This document shows, one piece after another, positions 1-8,514 of a stretch of DNA of 34,068 bases (the first letter of the stretch is position 1; every line of letters starts with the position of its first letter). The stretch is from NCBI RefSeq assembly GCF_018917435.1, contig NZ_JAHLOQ010000035.1:1-34068 (forward strand), read 5' to 3'. This DNA is from Intestinibacter bartlettii (GTDB lineage: Bacteria; Bacillota; Clostridia; Peptostreptococcales; Peptostreptococcaceae). The notes beneath the pieces are model-generated. The model ran no database searches, was not told the origin of the DNA, and saw only the letters and a list, made by a program, of their open reading frames with translations. Both the position numbers and the translations under genes were made by a program.

Positions 1-120
1 TAGGGGGAGTGTGTAAAAGATATGCAATTGGCGGACTAATTCAATGTGCCTTGAGGCACAGCCAGCAATATGCCCTTTTAGGGCTAAGCAAACCACCCGT
101 TTTACGGGTGGTTCTGATTG
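1..120 (+). mobile_element. Right end of an IS200/IS605-type element (TnpB omega-RNA-like tail)
   Basis: Three hairpins lie in series: TGTGCC/GGCACA (45-50/55-60), GCCC/GGGC (72-75/81-84) and a perfect 10-bp stem AACCACCCGT/ACGGGTGGTT (91-100/104-113, loop TTT). This GC-rich serial-hairpin layout, ending in a CCACCCG...CGGGTGG stem, resembles the right ends of Firmicutes IS605 elements, where the 3' end of tnpB overlaps its guide RNA (omega-RNA) scaffold. The TAG at 1-3 could be the tnpB stop, but the gene lies outside the window. The composition contrasts with the AT-rich sequence that follows. Family assignment rests on pattern memory, not a search; the exact element boundary (about 114-120) is uncertain. 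Confidence 0.5.
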
Positions 121-134
121 TTTAATTTAAAATT

Positions 135-1154
135 TTAAAATCCTAATATACTTAAATTTTTCATAGTTGTAAATAAGTCCATGTCTTTGTAAATTAAATC
201 ATCATTTACATTAGAGTGTACATGAGTTCTGAGAAAATACTCATTTATACTAGTTTCATCACAGATAGGTGTGCTCCATGTCTTCCCAAAATCTTTTGAA
301 AAAGAAGTATATAATTTTTCAAAACATACCCACATAATATATAAAATAGAATTTTCTAAAATTATACATGGGAAAGAGCATAAAGATGGCTCATTTAAAA
401 AACAAGATATGTTTTGAATTAAAGTATCATTTTTAATATTATAGTTCATGTATTTTATAGAATATTGATTTTGAGTATTCTCTGAAAATACTACATGATA
501 TAAATTGTTATCTGTATCTTTTAATATATTTAAATACAATTTGGTGGTTTTAGTATCAGTCAATTGTTTGGGCTCTGACCAGCTTAAATTTTCATAATTA
601 AAAGTAGAGCAAAACAATTCCTCATATTCACCAACTAAATTCAAATAAAATAGAGTAGGGATATCATTATTAAATACAATGTGAAATTTATCTAGTATAT
701 TAAAGTTTACCATATCGACTTGGTTTTCAATCCATTTTTTACTTTCATTTCTATATTGATGAAAAATAACTGCTGAATTAGTAAATTGAGGGCTATAGAC
801 ATAGTAAAACATATGAGTAGTATTATTTATATATTTTATATATGGAAAGCAAACAGCGAACTTTTCATAATCAAAGCTAAATGTCTCTTTTAATAAAAAT
901 ATATCACTATCTTTTTCACACTCTACTATTTTTATAGAATTATCGGTTACTATTCCATATATTTTATCAGATTTATCAATTGAAAAATAAAATTGTGTGT
1001 AATCCAATGTGTTATTGCTAATTAAAATATTTTCCTTAGAAAGATTATTATCTTTATCATAGTAATTATAGTAAAGTCCTTGATTATTAAAAATATAGAA
1101 TATATCTTTAGTCGATCTTCTGATTAAATTAGTAGTACTATTAATAAAAGTCAT
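135..1154 (-). CDS. Asp-box (BNR/sialidase-like repeat) protein of unknown function
   Basis: This 339-residue protein starts at ATG 1154, preceded by a good GAGGTGA site on the minus strand; a longer reading to 1205 has no such site. It has no signal peptide or membrane segment. The sequence is rich in aromatic and beta-strand-like stretches. Near the C-terminus it carries SKDFGKTW, a match to the Asp-box SxDxGxTW that marks beta-hairpins of sialidase and BNR propellers; a weaker relative, FNYENLSWSEP, lies upstream. This suggests a beta-propeller-like fold, not necessarily an enzyme: I see no sialidase catalytic motif. It is divergent from the cysteine-rich gene at 1374, sharing a 219-bp intergenic region, and its 3' end lies about 15-20 bases from the IS605-like end. 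A role at the spore surface is only a guess from that neighbour. Confidence 0.7.
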   Translation of the reverse strand: MTFINSTTNLIRRSTKDIFYIFNNQGLYYNYYDKDNNLSKENILISNNTLDYTQFYFSIDKSDKIYGIVTDNSIKIVECEKDSDIFLLKETFSFDYEKFAVCFPYIKYINNTTHMFYYVYSPQFTNSAVIFHQYRNESKKWIENQVDMVNFNILDKFHIVFNNDIPTLFYLNLVGEYEELFCSTFNYENLSWSEPKQLTDTKTTKLYLNILKDTDNNLYHVVFSENTQNQYSIKYMNYNIKNDTLIQNISCFLNEPSLCSFPCIILENSILYIMWVCFEKLYTSFSKDFGKTWSTPICDETSINEYFLRTHVHSNVNDDLIYKDMDLFTTMKNLSILGF

Positions 1155-1283
1155 AGAATTCACCTCTATAAATATATATTTGCTTACAATGATTATATTC
1201 TTCAAAAGATTTAAATATTGCAGATATAAAGTTCCAATTTTCTACAAAAAAAAATTATTTTTTACTTTTTTGTAAAAATAAGA

Positions 1284-1311
1284 ACAAAATATGCCCTAAT
1301 AACATAGTATT
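1284..1311 (+). promoter_or_regulatory. Candidate SigK-type (mother-cell) promoter
   Basis: AC at 1284-1285 is followed after exactly 17 nt by CATAGTATT (1303-1311). The Bacillus SigK consensus is AC-N16/17-CATANNNTA, so all but the last base match. It lies about 63 nt upstream of the ATG at 1374. Short degenerate motifs occur by chance in AT-rich DNA; the cysteine-rich product downstream makes this one more plausible. Confidence 0.35.
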
Positions 1312-1373
1312 TAGTAGGTTAAAAAAATAGTTTTAGCCGAAAAATTTATATTATATTAGTGGGAGGTAAAAAT

Positions 1374-2522
1374 ATGCAATATAATAATAGCTCAATGAAT
1401 ACTAGAGTGAAAAAAGGAAATCGATATACACAAGATATGATGATAGATCCTAGACAATTTGTTATGGGAGAAGGGGAATTTAATTATCAAGAGGTGCCGC
1501 CAATGCAACAAATGCAACAGCTACCACCAATGCAACAACCCGCTCCACCAAATGTGCCATGTGGTTGTAAACCACAATGTCCAAGCAAACAAGTATGTAA
1601 TGAAGTATGTGAACCAATAACAGTAACAGATTCAACATATACAAGTTGTGCAACAGTAAACTGTAATAGTGGAAGCTCAAATAACTGTTGTGATAATTCA
1701 ATAGTTGCACCGCCTATAACAGCAGCAAACAGTATGACTCGTTTAATTGCAGGATATCAAGTTTCTGATATGATAAAATTTGATAGAGTGGCAACTTCAG
1801 CAACACCTGTATTAGCAGCGGGGCCACTTACAAGTCCAACTGTAACTGTAACTGGAGCACCTTTAAATCCGGGAACATATAAATTTAAAATATCAGAAGT
1901 TTGTTTTGGAGATATTAATTTAGCTATAAATACAGGAGCACCAACATTGGGAGGTGTAGCATTAACACAAACTAATGTATTTAATACAACTTATACTAGA
2001 TTGGTAAGATCACCTATAAATCTACCAGCTTCACTACAATGTTGTAAACAATGTTTAGGAACAACTTTAGAATATAATCAACCAACTTTATCAGCAACTG
2101 TATCATCACCTACAGCACCAACTACTGAAACAATACCTGTATTATTAAGAGGAAAATGTGGATGCACAAATATAGAAGTAAGAACTACAATAAACGTACA
2201 AACAAATATTTTATTTACATTTGATTCATTAAAAGGAACATTATGTAGAAGACCAAACTTGACTCCTGTTCTTGCAGATCAATATTATCAAACTAAATTG
2301 ACATTAGGATGTATAAATGCAACTATAACAGCACCTACTGTTGCAGGTGGAACATATACTATAACTATAGTAGATGCTGTATATGCTAATTTAGTAATGA
2401 GATTAACTGTAAGCTTATTAAGTTATGGAACAATGGCTGTATTATCTACAGTTGAACCAGTTCAAGCTAGAGATATCCCAGTACAAACAGCAAACTTTGA
2501 TTTTGATAGTTGCTTACAATAA
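1374..2522 (+). CDS. Cysteine-rich structural protein, candidate spore coat/exosporium component
   Basis: This 382-residue protein starts at ATG 1374 with GGGAGGTA at 1361-1368. A GTG at 1359 is in frame but lies before the ribosome binding site. After a polar N-terminus comes a Met/Gln/Pro-rich stretch (PPMQQMQQLPPMQQPAPP, about residues 45-62), then a dense Cys segment (PCGCKPQC, VCNEVC, NNCC). The remaining roughly 270 residues are Thr/Val-rich and beta-like, with more Cys pairs (LQCCKQC, GKCGC); about 18 Cys in all. There is no signal peptide, transmembrane segment or lipobox. Intracellular Cys-rich proteins of this type in Clostridia are often spore coat or exosporium proteins cross-linked by disulfides, and the SigK-like promoter agrees. 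I do not recognise a named family, so the role is inference. Confidence 0.75.
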   Translation: MQYNNSSMNTRVKKGNRYTQDMMIDPRQFVMGEGEFNYQEVPPMQQMQQLPPMQQPAPPNVPCGCKPQCPSKQVCNEVCEPITVTDSTYTSCATVNCNSGSSNNCCDNSIVAPPITAANSMTRLIAGYQVSDMIKFDRVATSATPVLAAGPLTSPTVTVTGAPLNPGTYKFKISEVCFGDINLAINTGAPTLGGVALTQTNVFNTTYTRLVRSPINLPASLQCCKQCLGTTLEYNQPTLSATVSSPTAPTTETIPVLLRGKCGCTNIEVRTTINVQTNILFTFDSLKGTLCRRPNLTPVLADQYYQTKLTLGCINATITAPTVAGGTYTITIVDAVYANLVMRLTVSLLSYGTMAVLSTVEPVQARDIPVQTANFDFDSCLQ

Positions 2523-2610
2523 TAGAAGTATTGGATATTACAATTAATTAGGAATAAAAACATTTAAATATTAAATTATATATTTAGTATTTAATTTAGA
2601 TATATTAAAA

Positions 2611-2661
2611 CAACCAATATAAAGTTTATATAATAAAAACTTTGTATTGGTTGCTTTTTTT
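2611..2661. terminator. Rho-independent terminator, possibly bidirectional
   Basis: A 17-bp stem with one G-U pair (2611-2627/2637-2653, CAACCAATA.../...TATTGGTTG) is followed by CTTTTTTT. It ends the cysteine-rich gene. Read on the minus strand the same stem is followed by a shorter TTTT, so it may also serve the convergent flippase gene. Confidence 0.8.
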
Positions 2662-2671
2662 ATAATACATA

Positions 2672-4006
2672 TTAAATAATTTTTGCTGAACTTTTTAAAG
2701 CATGAATTAATGCTATTGAATGTAATAAAGTAGTAAACATGGCAGCACCAGTTACTACATATATGTAAGCATATATATTTAAGCTAGGAATAGGCAATAA
2801 GAAATAAAGAAATATTAATTGAATTACCATTCCTAAAATAGTATTAAAGCTAGAAATAAATTCTTTTCTAATTCCATGAAGTATTGCTGAGAGAGTTTGG
2901 TTTAGTGATAAAAAAATTGGAGCAAGACACATAGTTTTTAGATAAATTCCAGCAGTTTCATTTTTAAAAAATAAAAGACATAACGGGTTCCCAAAGAAAA
3001 AAAATAATCCAGAACATAAGATGCTCACAAATAGGGTTAATCCTATTGAGTATGTAATTTTTTTCATCAATATATTATTGTTTTTTAGAGCAACTTCTCC
3101 AGAGATACTTGGAATTAAATTTACAACTAGAGCCGAGCCAACTGAAAATGGAAGATATACAAACGGCATTACCATACCACTTATTATTCCATAAGCACCT
3201 AAAGCTTGAGAATAACTCATATTAGCCAAAATCAATCTAGACGGTATAATGATAGAACTTATAGATTGAAGAACTATACTGGACATTTTATTACAAGTTA
3301 TTGGTACAGACATTTTTAATGTTTCAAAAGATGCATGTCTAAAATCTTTTATATTTATAGTGAATTTTTTGTAAAGATTAGAATCCTCATAAAGATTTAC
3401 TGTTATAAATATTATATTTATTGCTTCCCCAACTGATATTGCGATAAGGGCGCTATAACATATTAATCCATCATTTTTTATATAGTGGTAAATAAGTACT
3501 AAAAATAAAATTCTAGATGTTTGCTCTAATACTTGACCAATTGCAGGTACTATTACTTTTTTGATCCCATAGAAATAACTTCTTAAAACATTGGACAGTG
3601 TTATTAATACTATAGCTGGACAAATTGATAAAATAAATAGACCTAAATCTGGATTATGTAAAAATTTATCTGCGAAAAACTCATTATTTAAAGATACAAA
3701 TATTGATATAAAAAATGCTATGAAAAAAGATACATAAAGTGTTGATATAAAAAGTATATTAGTTTGTTTTTTATTTTTTAAAGAATTATTAGCCGAAATT
3801 AAGCAGCTTAAAGCAGTTGGAATACCAGTAGTAGTTAATGCTATACATATCATAAGAAAGTTAAATACTATATGGTATATGCCGAGTCCTTGCTCTCCTA
3901 TTATATTTGATAAAAAAATCTTATATATAAATCCTAAACCTCTTACAATTATATTAGATATTGATAAGATTATAGTTGCTAATAAAAGATTTGGAATTTT
4001 TCTCAA
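2672..4006 (-). CDS. SpoVB-like polysaccharide/lipid II flippase (MOP superfamily)
   Basis: This 444-residue polytopic protein has about 12-14 hydrophobic segments. The N-terminus (SNIIVRGLGFIYKIFLSNIIG, then a TTTGIPTALS stretch) is typical of stage V sporulation protein B and related MurJ/Wzx-type flippases, which move lipid-linked glycans across the membrane; SpoVB acts in spore cortex synthesis. It is shorter than B. subtilis SpoVB (about 520 aa). The start is TTG at 4006, supported by a full TAGGAGGTGA site (4011-4020 on the plus strand) and no competing ATG. It lies 72 bp downstream of the PHP gene on the same strand, so co-transcription is likely. A 7-bp hairpin can mask its ribosome binding site. 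A general polysaccharide exporter is the alternative. Confidence 0.8.
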   Translation of the reverse strand: MRKIPNLLLATIILSISNIIVRGLGFIYKIFLSNIIGEQGLGIYHIVFNFLMICIALTTTGIPTALSCLISANNSLKNKKQTNILFISTLYVSFFIAFFISIFVSLNNEFFADKFLHNPDLGLFILSICPAIVLITLSNVLRSYFYGIKKVIVPAIGQVLEQTSRILFLVLIYHYIKNDGLICYSALIAISVGEAINIIFITVNLYEDSNLYKKFTINIKDFRHASFETLKMSVPITCNKMSSIVLQSISSIIIPSRLILANMSYSQALGAYGIISGMVMPFVYLPFSVGSALVVNLIPSISGEVALKNNNILMKKITYSIGLTLFVSILCSGLFFFFGNPLCLLFFKNETAGIYLKTMCLAPIFLSLNQTLSAILHGIRKEFISSFNTILGMVIQLIFLYFLLPIPSLNIYAYIYVVTGAAMFTTLLHSIALIHALKSSAKII

Positions 4007-4012
4007 AAAATC

Positions 4013-4045
4013 ACCTCCTATTGATAATATTTATTCTAAGGAGGT
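4013..4045 (-). promoter_or_regulatory. Hairpin that sequesters the ribosome binding site of the SpoVB-like gene
   Basis: ACCTCCT at 4013-4019 and AGGAGGT at 4039-4045 are perfectly complementary (7 bp, 19-nt loop). On the minus-strand transcript the downstream arm is the core of the AGGAGGTGA site of the TTG-initiated flippase gene, and the upstream arm is an anti-Shine-Dalgarno word just after the PHP gene. No T-run follows, so this is not a terminator. It could tie flippase translation to ribosome passage through the upstream gene. Confidence 0.4.
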
Positions 4046-4078
4046 TTTTATAATGCATTTTAATATAATTTTATATTG

Positions 4079-4873
4079 TTATATTTTATTAAATAAAGGT
4101 TTCATTCTATCAAAAGTACATACATATTCAAATCCAACATTTTTTAGATAATCGTAAATATATTTAAATTTGCAAGCTAAAAATCCAGTAGCATGTGCAT
4201 CAGAACCAGTTGTTATAATTTCACCACCTAAGGATTTATAAAGCTCAATTATTTTTCTAGAAGGAGTTAAATCAGGTAAGTTGTATTTAAAACAAGAAGT
4301 ATTGACTTCAATTCCTTTTCCATCATAGATAACTTGCTTTAAGATTTCTGTAATTATATCACTAAAATAATTATCATCTAGAATTTCATCATAAGGACCA
4401 TATCTTTTTATTAAATCTAAGTGGCCTAAAATATTATAATCTTTGTAATTTTTTACTATATTTAGATATTCTTTATAATAAATTTCATAAGCAGTATGTG
4501 CATCTTTAGACTCAAAAAAATCATTATAATACAAATCCATTTTATCTATAGCGTGTTGTGAACAGATTACAAAATCAAAAGGATATTTCCTTACATCTTG
4601 GGAGCATTTATCAAATAACTGTTTTTGAAGACCGAGTTCAATGCCTCTTTTTATACTTATTTTATCTTTATATTTATCTATATAGTAATTTAAACTATTA
4701 AAATACTCTTTATAATCCACAACAAAATGATCCATGTATTTTATATCGTAATCTACATGGTCAGTAAAACAAATTTCTTTTAAATTTAAATCAATAGCTC
4801 TTAAAATCATTTCCTCCATTGATGATTTACCATCTGGAGAAAAAGTAGAATGTATATGATAATCTGTGTACAT
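4079..4873 (-). CDS. PHP-domain phosphoesterase, histidinol-phosphatase type
   Basis: A 264-residue PHP protein starting MYTDYHIHSTFSPDGK. The metal-binding motifs are all present in order: HIHS at the N-terminus, FTDHVDYD, an E in KRGIELGL, SQHAID, LGHLDLIKRYG and near the end GSDAHATG. Length and layout match HisK/HisJ histidinol-phosphate phosphatases, which dephosphorylate L-histidinol phosphate, but no other his gene lies here, so another phosphate ester is possible. The start is ATG 4873, with GAAAGGGA upstream on the minus strand; an earlier ATG at 4918 lacks one. It is first in a likely two-gene unit with the flippase and is divergent from the MocR-type regulator, a usual arrangement for a regulator and its target. 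Confidence 0.85.
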   Translation of the reverse strand: MYTDYHIHSTFSPDGKSSMEEMILRAIDLNLKEICFTDHVDYDIKYMDHFVVDYKEYFNSLNYYIDKYKDKISIKRGIELGLQKQLFDKCSQDVRKYPFDFVICSQHAIDKMDLYYNDFFESKDAHTAYEIYYKEYLNIVKNYKDYNILGHLDLIKRYGPYDEILDDNYFSDIITEILKQVIYDGKGIEVNTSCFKYNLPDLTPSRKIIELYKSLGGEIITTGSDAHATGFLACKFKYIYDYLKNVGFEYVCTFDRMKPLFNKI

Positions 4874-4986
4874 AATCTTTTCCCTTTCTAAAAAATTGTT
4901 ATATAATATATTATACATATTAATGTATTAAATATAAAAATTGATGTTTGAACAAAAGTTAAAAATAGAAGATATAGGGGTATAAA

Positions 4987-6405
4987 ATGGAAAAATACAA
5001 ACTTGAGTTAAATAAAGGCAGCAGTAAATATTTACAGATTTATAATTATATAAAAAAATTGATTATAGATAATAAAATAAAAGAACATGAAAAATTACCT
5101 CCAATTCGCAAACTTGCAAATTATATGGAGGTTAATAATGCAACAATAGTAAAAGTTTATGAACTACTTGAAAATGAAGGATATGTTTATAAGATTGTTG
5201 GAAGTGGAACTTTTGCATCAAATATAAAACTTAAGAAAGAAAAAAGTGTAAAAAGTGAAGGCCTTATACACTTTGACAGTGGAAATCCATCAGCAGACAT
5301 GTTTCCTATAGATGACTACAAAAAAGCAATCAATATGGCACTTGAAAATGATGGTTCGACAATTTTTAATTATGATGAAGGTAAAGGTTCTAAAGATTTA
5401 AGAGAAAAAATAGTTGAATATTTAAAAGAAAAGAAAATAAATACAAAAAGTGAAAATATACAGATTATATCTGGGGCACAACAGGGAATAGATATTGTAT
5501 GCAAAGGACTTATTAATTATTCTGATGTTGTATTTGTTGAAGAACCGACATATAATGGTGCATTGGAGGTTTTTAAAAGTAGAGGAGCAAAAGTTATATC
5601 AATACCTATGCTAGATGATGGGATTGATATAGGAATTTTAAAATTAAAACTTGAAAAAATAAAACCAAAATTAATATATGTTATGCCTAATTTTCAAAAT
5701 CCAACAGGAATATCTTACTCAACTTATAAAAAGAAAAAATTAATAGAGTTGTCAGAGGAGTATGATTTTTATATACTAGAAGATGACTTTATAAGTGATT
5801 TTCCTTTTGACTCACAAGATAATCTTCCATTAAAAAGTTATGATACAAATGATAGGGTAATCTACATAAAGAGTTTTTCGAAAATTTTAATGCCTGGACT
5901 TAGAATTGGAATGGTTGAAATACCGATGGAATTACAGTCCCAAATTTTATGGGCTAAATATTCCTCTGATATATCAACGCCAGGTTTAATACAAAAATCA
6001 ATGTTTTATTATATGAACTGCTTTAATTGGAAACAATATTTAAATAATATAAATAAAATCTATTATGAAAAATATAGCTTAGCTAAAAAATTAATAGATG
6101 AAAAAATAAGTGATAAATTAAAAGTTAGAAAAGCATCTGGAGGTATTAACTTCTTTTTAGAGCTTCCAAGAGGGTATTTGTCATATGATTTTTATAATTT
6201 TCTTTTAGAAAAAGGTGTTGTAGTCACTCCTGGAACGTATTTTTTTGATAATACAACGGATGACAGACATTTTAGAATTAATATTGCAAATGCATCATTA
6301 GAAGATATTAGAGAAGGAATTACCATAATAAGCGATAATATAGATGTTTTTTTAGCTAACTATAAAGAAAAAAATAACTTAAGAAGTAACAAAATTTTTT
6401 ATTAA
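4987..6405 (+). CDS. MocR-family regulator (GntR HTH fused to aminotransferase fold)
   Basis: This 472-residue protein has an N-terminal winged helix of GntR type (about residues 10-75: LPPIRKLANYMEVNNATIVKVY, ...GSGTF) followed by a class I aminotransferase domain. Landmarks of the PLP site are visible: SGAQQGID, NFQNPTG, EDDFISDF and the Schiff-base lysine in IKSFSKILMPGLR. MocR proteins use PLP or an amino-acid adduct as effector; PdxR, GabR and EnuR are examples. No vitamin B6, GABA or transporter genes are adjacent, so the effector cannot be named. The start ATG 4987 is preceded by ATAGGGG. The DUF896 gene follows closely in the same direction. Confidence 0.9.
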   Translation: MEKYKLELNKGSSKYLQIYNYIKKLIIDNKIKEHEKLPPIRKLANYMEVNNATIVKVYELLENEGYVYKIVGSGTFASNIKLKKEKSVKSEGLIHFDSGNPSADMFPIDDYKKAINMALENDGSTIFNYDEGKGSKDLREKIVEYLKEKKINTKSENIQIISGAQQGIDIVCKGLINYSDVVFVEEPTYNGALEVFKSRGAKVISIPMLDDGIDIGILKLKLEKIKPKLIYVMPNFQNPTGISYSTYKKKKLIELSEEYDFYILEDDFISDFPFDSQDNLPLKSYDTNDRVIYIKSFSKILMPGLRIGMVEIPMELQSQILWAKYSSDISTPGLIQKSMFYYMNCFNWKQYLNNINKIYYEKYSLAKKLIDEKISDKLKVRKASGGINFFLELPRGYLSYDFYNFLLEKGVVVTPGTYFFDNTTDDRHFRINIANASLEDIREGITIISDNIDVFLANYKEKNNLRSNKIFY

Positions 6406-6450
6406 ATAAGTAAAGGAGAAGCTAAAAATAAGGTTTTGGCTGTGGTAAAT

Positions 6451-6663
6451 ATGGTAGATCAAAAGAAAATAGATAGAATTAACGAACTTGCAAGAAAAAA
6501 TAAGGCAGAAGGTTTAACACCAGAAGAAATAAAAGAAAGAGACGCTTTAAGAAAAGAATATTTAGCTAATTTCAGAAAAAATTTTAGAGCTAGATTAGAA
6601 AATATAGAAGTAGTTTCACCAGAAGAATACGAAAAACGTATGAAAGGCAAAAAAAATAACTAG
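6451..6663 (+). CDS. DUF896 (YnzC-type) small protein
   Basis: A 70-residue, highly charged helical protein: KIDRINELARKNK, then EIKERDALRKEYLANFRKNFR. This is the DUF896/UPF0291 pattern of B. subtilis YnzC, a small helical-hairpin protein of uncertain function linked to the SOS operon in Bacillus. I chose ATG 6451 because the distance from start to RINELA equals that of YnzC. A TTG at 6436 would add five residues, and the best ribosome binding site (AAAGGAGA near 6413-6420) is distant from both, so the start is not certain. The gene lies 45 bp after the MocR gene and 27 bp before the aminopeptidase, suggesting one transcript. Confidence 0.85.
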   Translation: MVDQKKIDRINELARKNKAEGLTPEEIKERDALRKEYLANFRKNFRARLENIEVVSPEEYEKRMKGKKNN

Positions 6664-6690
6664 AAACAAAAGCAAATGGAGGGATCAAAG

Positions 6691-8070
6691 ATGAATCTTA
6701 AATATGAGCTAAGAAATGGATGGAAAGTCATAAATGAGATGAACAATATGGATGCTGTAATGAAGTATGCATCTGAATATATGGACTTTCTAGACAAGGG
6801 GAAAACAGAGAGAAAATGTGTTAAGGAAATTGAACGATTAGCTATAGAAAAAGGATTTAAGCCTCTTTCTGATGTAGAGAAAGTAGTTCCTGGAGATAAA
6901 ATATACGCTATAAATAGAGATAAAAATATTGCTTTATTTGTAATAGGAAAACAAGATATAGAAAAAGGTTTAAAAATTATAGGAAGTCATATAGACTCAC
7001 CAAGATTAGACTTAAAACCAAATCCATTATATGAAGATGATAATATGGGATATTTTAAGACTCACTATTATGGTGGAATTAAAAAATACCAATGGGTAAC
7101 TATACCACTTGCTATGTACGGTGTTGTAATATTAAGAGATGGAAGTAAAGTTGAAATAAATGTTGGTGATGAAGAAGGTGACCCAGTATTTTGTGTAACA
7201 GATTTACTTCCACACTTAGCAGGAAAACAAAGACAAAAAACTCTTGATAAAGGCATAGAAGGTGAGGATTTAAATCTATTAATAGGAAGTATTCCAGATG
7301 AAGACCAAGATAAAGATAAAGTTAAGATGAATATCTTAAATCTATTAAATTCTAAGTATAACTTAGTTGAAGAAGACTTTATAAGTGCTGAAATTGAAAT
7401 AGTTCCAGCCGGAAAAGCTAGACATCTTGGTTTTGATAGTTCAATGATACTATCTTATGGACATGACGATAGAGTTTGCTCATTTGCAGGAGTAAAAGCT
7501 ATACTTGAAACTGAAAATCCAGAATTTACAGCATCTGTATTATGTGCTGATAAAGAGGAAACAGGGTCTAATGGAAATACAGGAATGCATTCTAGATTCT
7601 ATGAAAATACAGTAGCAGAACTTATAAATATGCAAACTGATTACTCTGATTTAAAAATAAGAAGAGCATTTTCAAATTCTAAAGTTTTATCAGCTGATGT
7701 AAATGCAGGATATGATCCAAATTATTCATCAGTATATGAGAAAAACAACTCTTGCCATATAGGTTATGGTGTTTGTATTTCTAAATATACTGGTGCTAGA
7801 GGAAAAAGTGGAACAAGTGATGCCAATGCTGAGTTTGTAGGCGAAATAAGAAGTATTTTCAATGAGGCAAATGTAGTATGGCAAAGTGGAGAATTAGGTA
7901 AAGTTGATGAAGGTGGCGGTGGTACTATAGCTTACATCTTAGCGAACTATGACGCACAAGTATTAGATTGTGGAGTTGGAGTTCTTAGTATGCATGCCCC
8001 TTATGAAATAATATCAAAAGCAGATATATTTGAAATGTATAGAGGATATAAAGCATTTTTTAATAAATAG
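6691..8070 (+). CDS. M18-family metallo-aminopeptidase
   Basis: A 459-residue cytosolic peptidase of the M18 family (aspartyl aminopeptidase-like), releasing N-terminal residues, often acidic ones, from peptides. The di-zinc ligands expected for the family are all present: His in GSHIDSPRLDLKP, Asp in YGHDDRVCS, the Glu pair in DKEETGSNG, Asp in SADVNAGYDP and His in LSMHAPYE near the C-terminus. The length is normal. The start is ATG 6691, seven bases after GGAGGG (6678-6683); the ATG at 6676 lies inside that site. It is last in the run MocR/DUF896/M18 and is closed by a strong terminator. Confidence 0.92.
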   Translation: MNLKYELRNGWKVINEMNNMDAVMKYASEYMDFLDKGKTERKCVKEIERLAIEKGFKPLSDVEKVVPGDKIYAINRDKNIALFVIGKQDIEKGLKIIGSHIDSPRLDLKPNPLYEDDNMGYFKTHYYGGIKKYQWVTIPLAMYGVVILRDGSKVEINVGDEEGDPVFCVTDLLPHLAGKQRQKTLDKGIEGEDLNLLIGSIPDEDQDKDKVKMNILNLLNSKYNLVEEDFISAEIEIVPAGKARHLGFDSSMILSYGHDDRVCSFAGVKAILETENPEFTASVLCADKEETGSNGNTGMHSRFYENTVAELINMQTDYSDLKIRRAFSNSKVLSADVNAGYDPNYSSVYEKNNSCHIGYGVCISKYTGARGKSGTSDANAEFVGEIRSIFNEANVVWQSGELGKVDEGGGGTIAYILANYDAQVLDCGVGVLSMHAPYEIISKADIFEMYRGYKAFFNK

Positions 8071-8090
8071 TACAAATTAATATGCTATAA

Positions 8091-8133
8091 AAAAAGCTGA
8101 TTGTAATTTATAATTTACAATCAGCTTTTTTTA
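8091..8133 (+). terminator. Rho-independent terminator of the M18 gene
   Basis: A perfect 16-bp stem (AAAAAGCTGATTGTAA, 8091-8106, with 8115-8130) with an 8-nt loop ends in a T-run. TATGCT/AGCATA (8081-8086/8133-8138) extends the pairing. Confidence 0.9.
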
Positions 8134-8139
8134 GCATAT

Positions 8140-8514
8140 TTATGATATATTGAAAAAAATAATTTTATATATAAATTCATTCTAATTCATGCTGATTTAT
8201 ATAGTAATTGCAAGGTCTAAGCAGTTATCTATATATTAAATATTGTATACGTAAAACTCATATTGAAATATAAAGTTGTTGATTTTAATATGGATTTTGG
8301 TATATTATTAAAATATAGGAATAGATTACAAAATTTTAATATATAAGGAAATAGAATTACAAAAGGATTACAAGTAGTTTAAAACTATTTTTTTATTTAT
8401 GTAAACATGTATAATTATAAATAAGAAAATCTATTGATTTAAGAATTTATAGATAAATATTTTTATAAAAATACGATATGTTGTACCAATTTTAAAGAAA
8501 GGAAGGGCTGGCAT
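8140..8514. other. Gene-free AT-rich stretch before the lipoprotein gene
   Basis: About 375 bp with no open frame of note, no convincing structured RNA and no clear repeat. Several TATAAT-like words occur (for example 8410-8415), none with a good -35, so the lipoprotein promoter cannot be placed. AAAGGAAGGG (8497-8507 region) is the ribosome binding site of the next gene. Confidence 0.6.

Noticed and set aside
1480-1710. Minus-strand 76-codon ORF inside the cysteine-rich gene
   Set aside because: A shadow frame rich in Leu/His/Tyr, with no ribosome binding site; the plus-strand gene has clear start and terminator.
3879-4151. Plus-strand 90-codon ORF with an AAGGAGG site before an internal ATG (4053)
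   Set aside because: It lies antisense to the ends of two well-supported genes, and the AAGGAGG is the arm complementary to the flippase ribosome binding site. The peptide has no recognisable features.
8375-8386. TAGT-TTAAA-ACTA followed by a T-run, terminator-like
   Set aside because: The stem has only about four usable AT-rich pairs with a tiny loop and no gene ends upstream; too weak to call.
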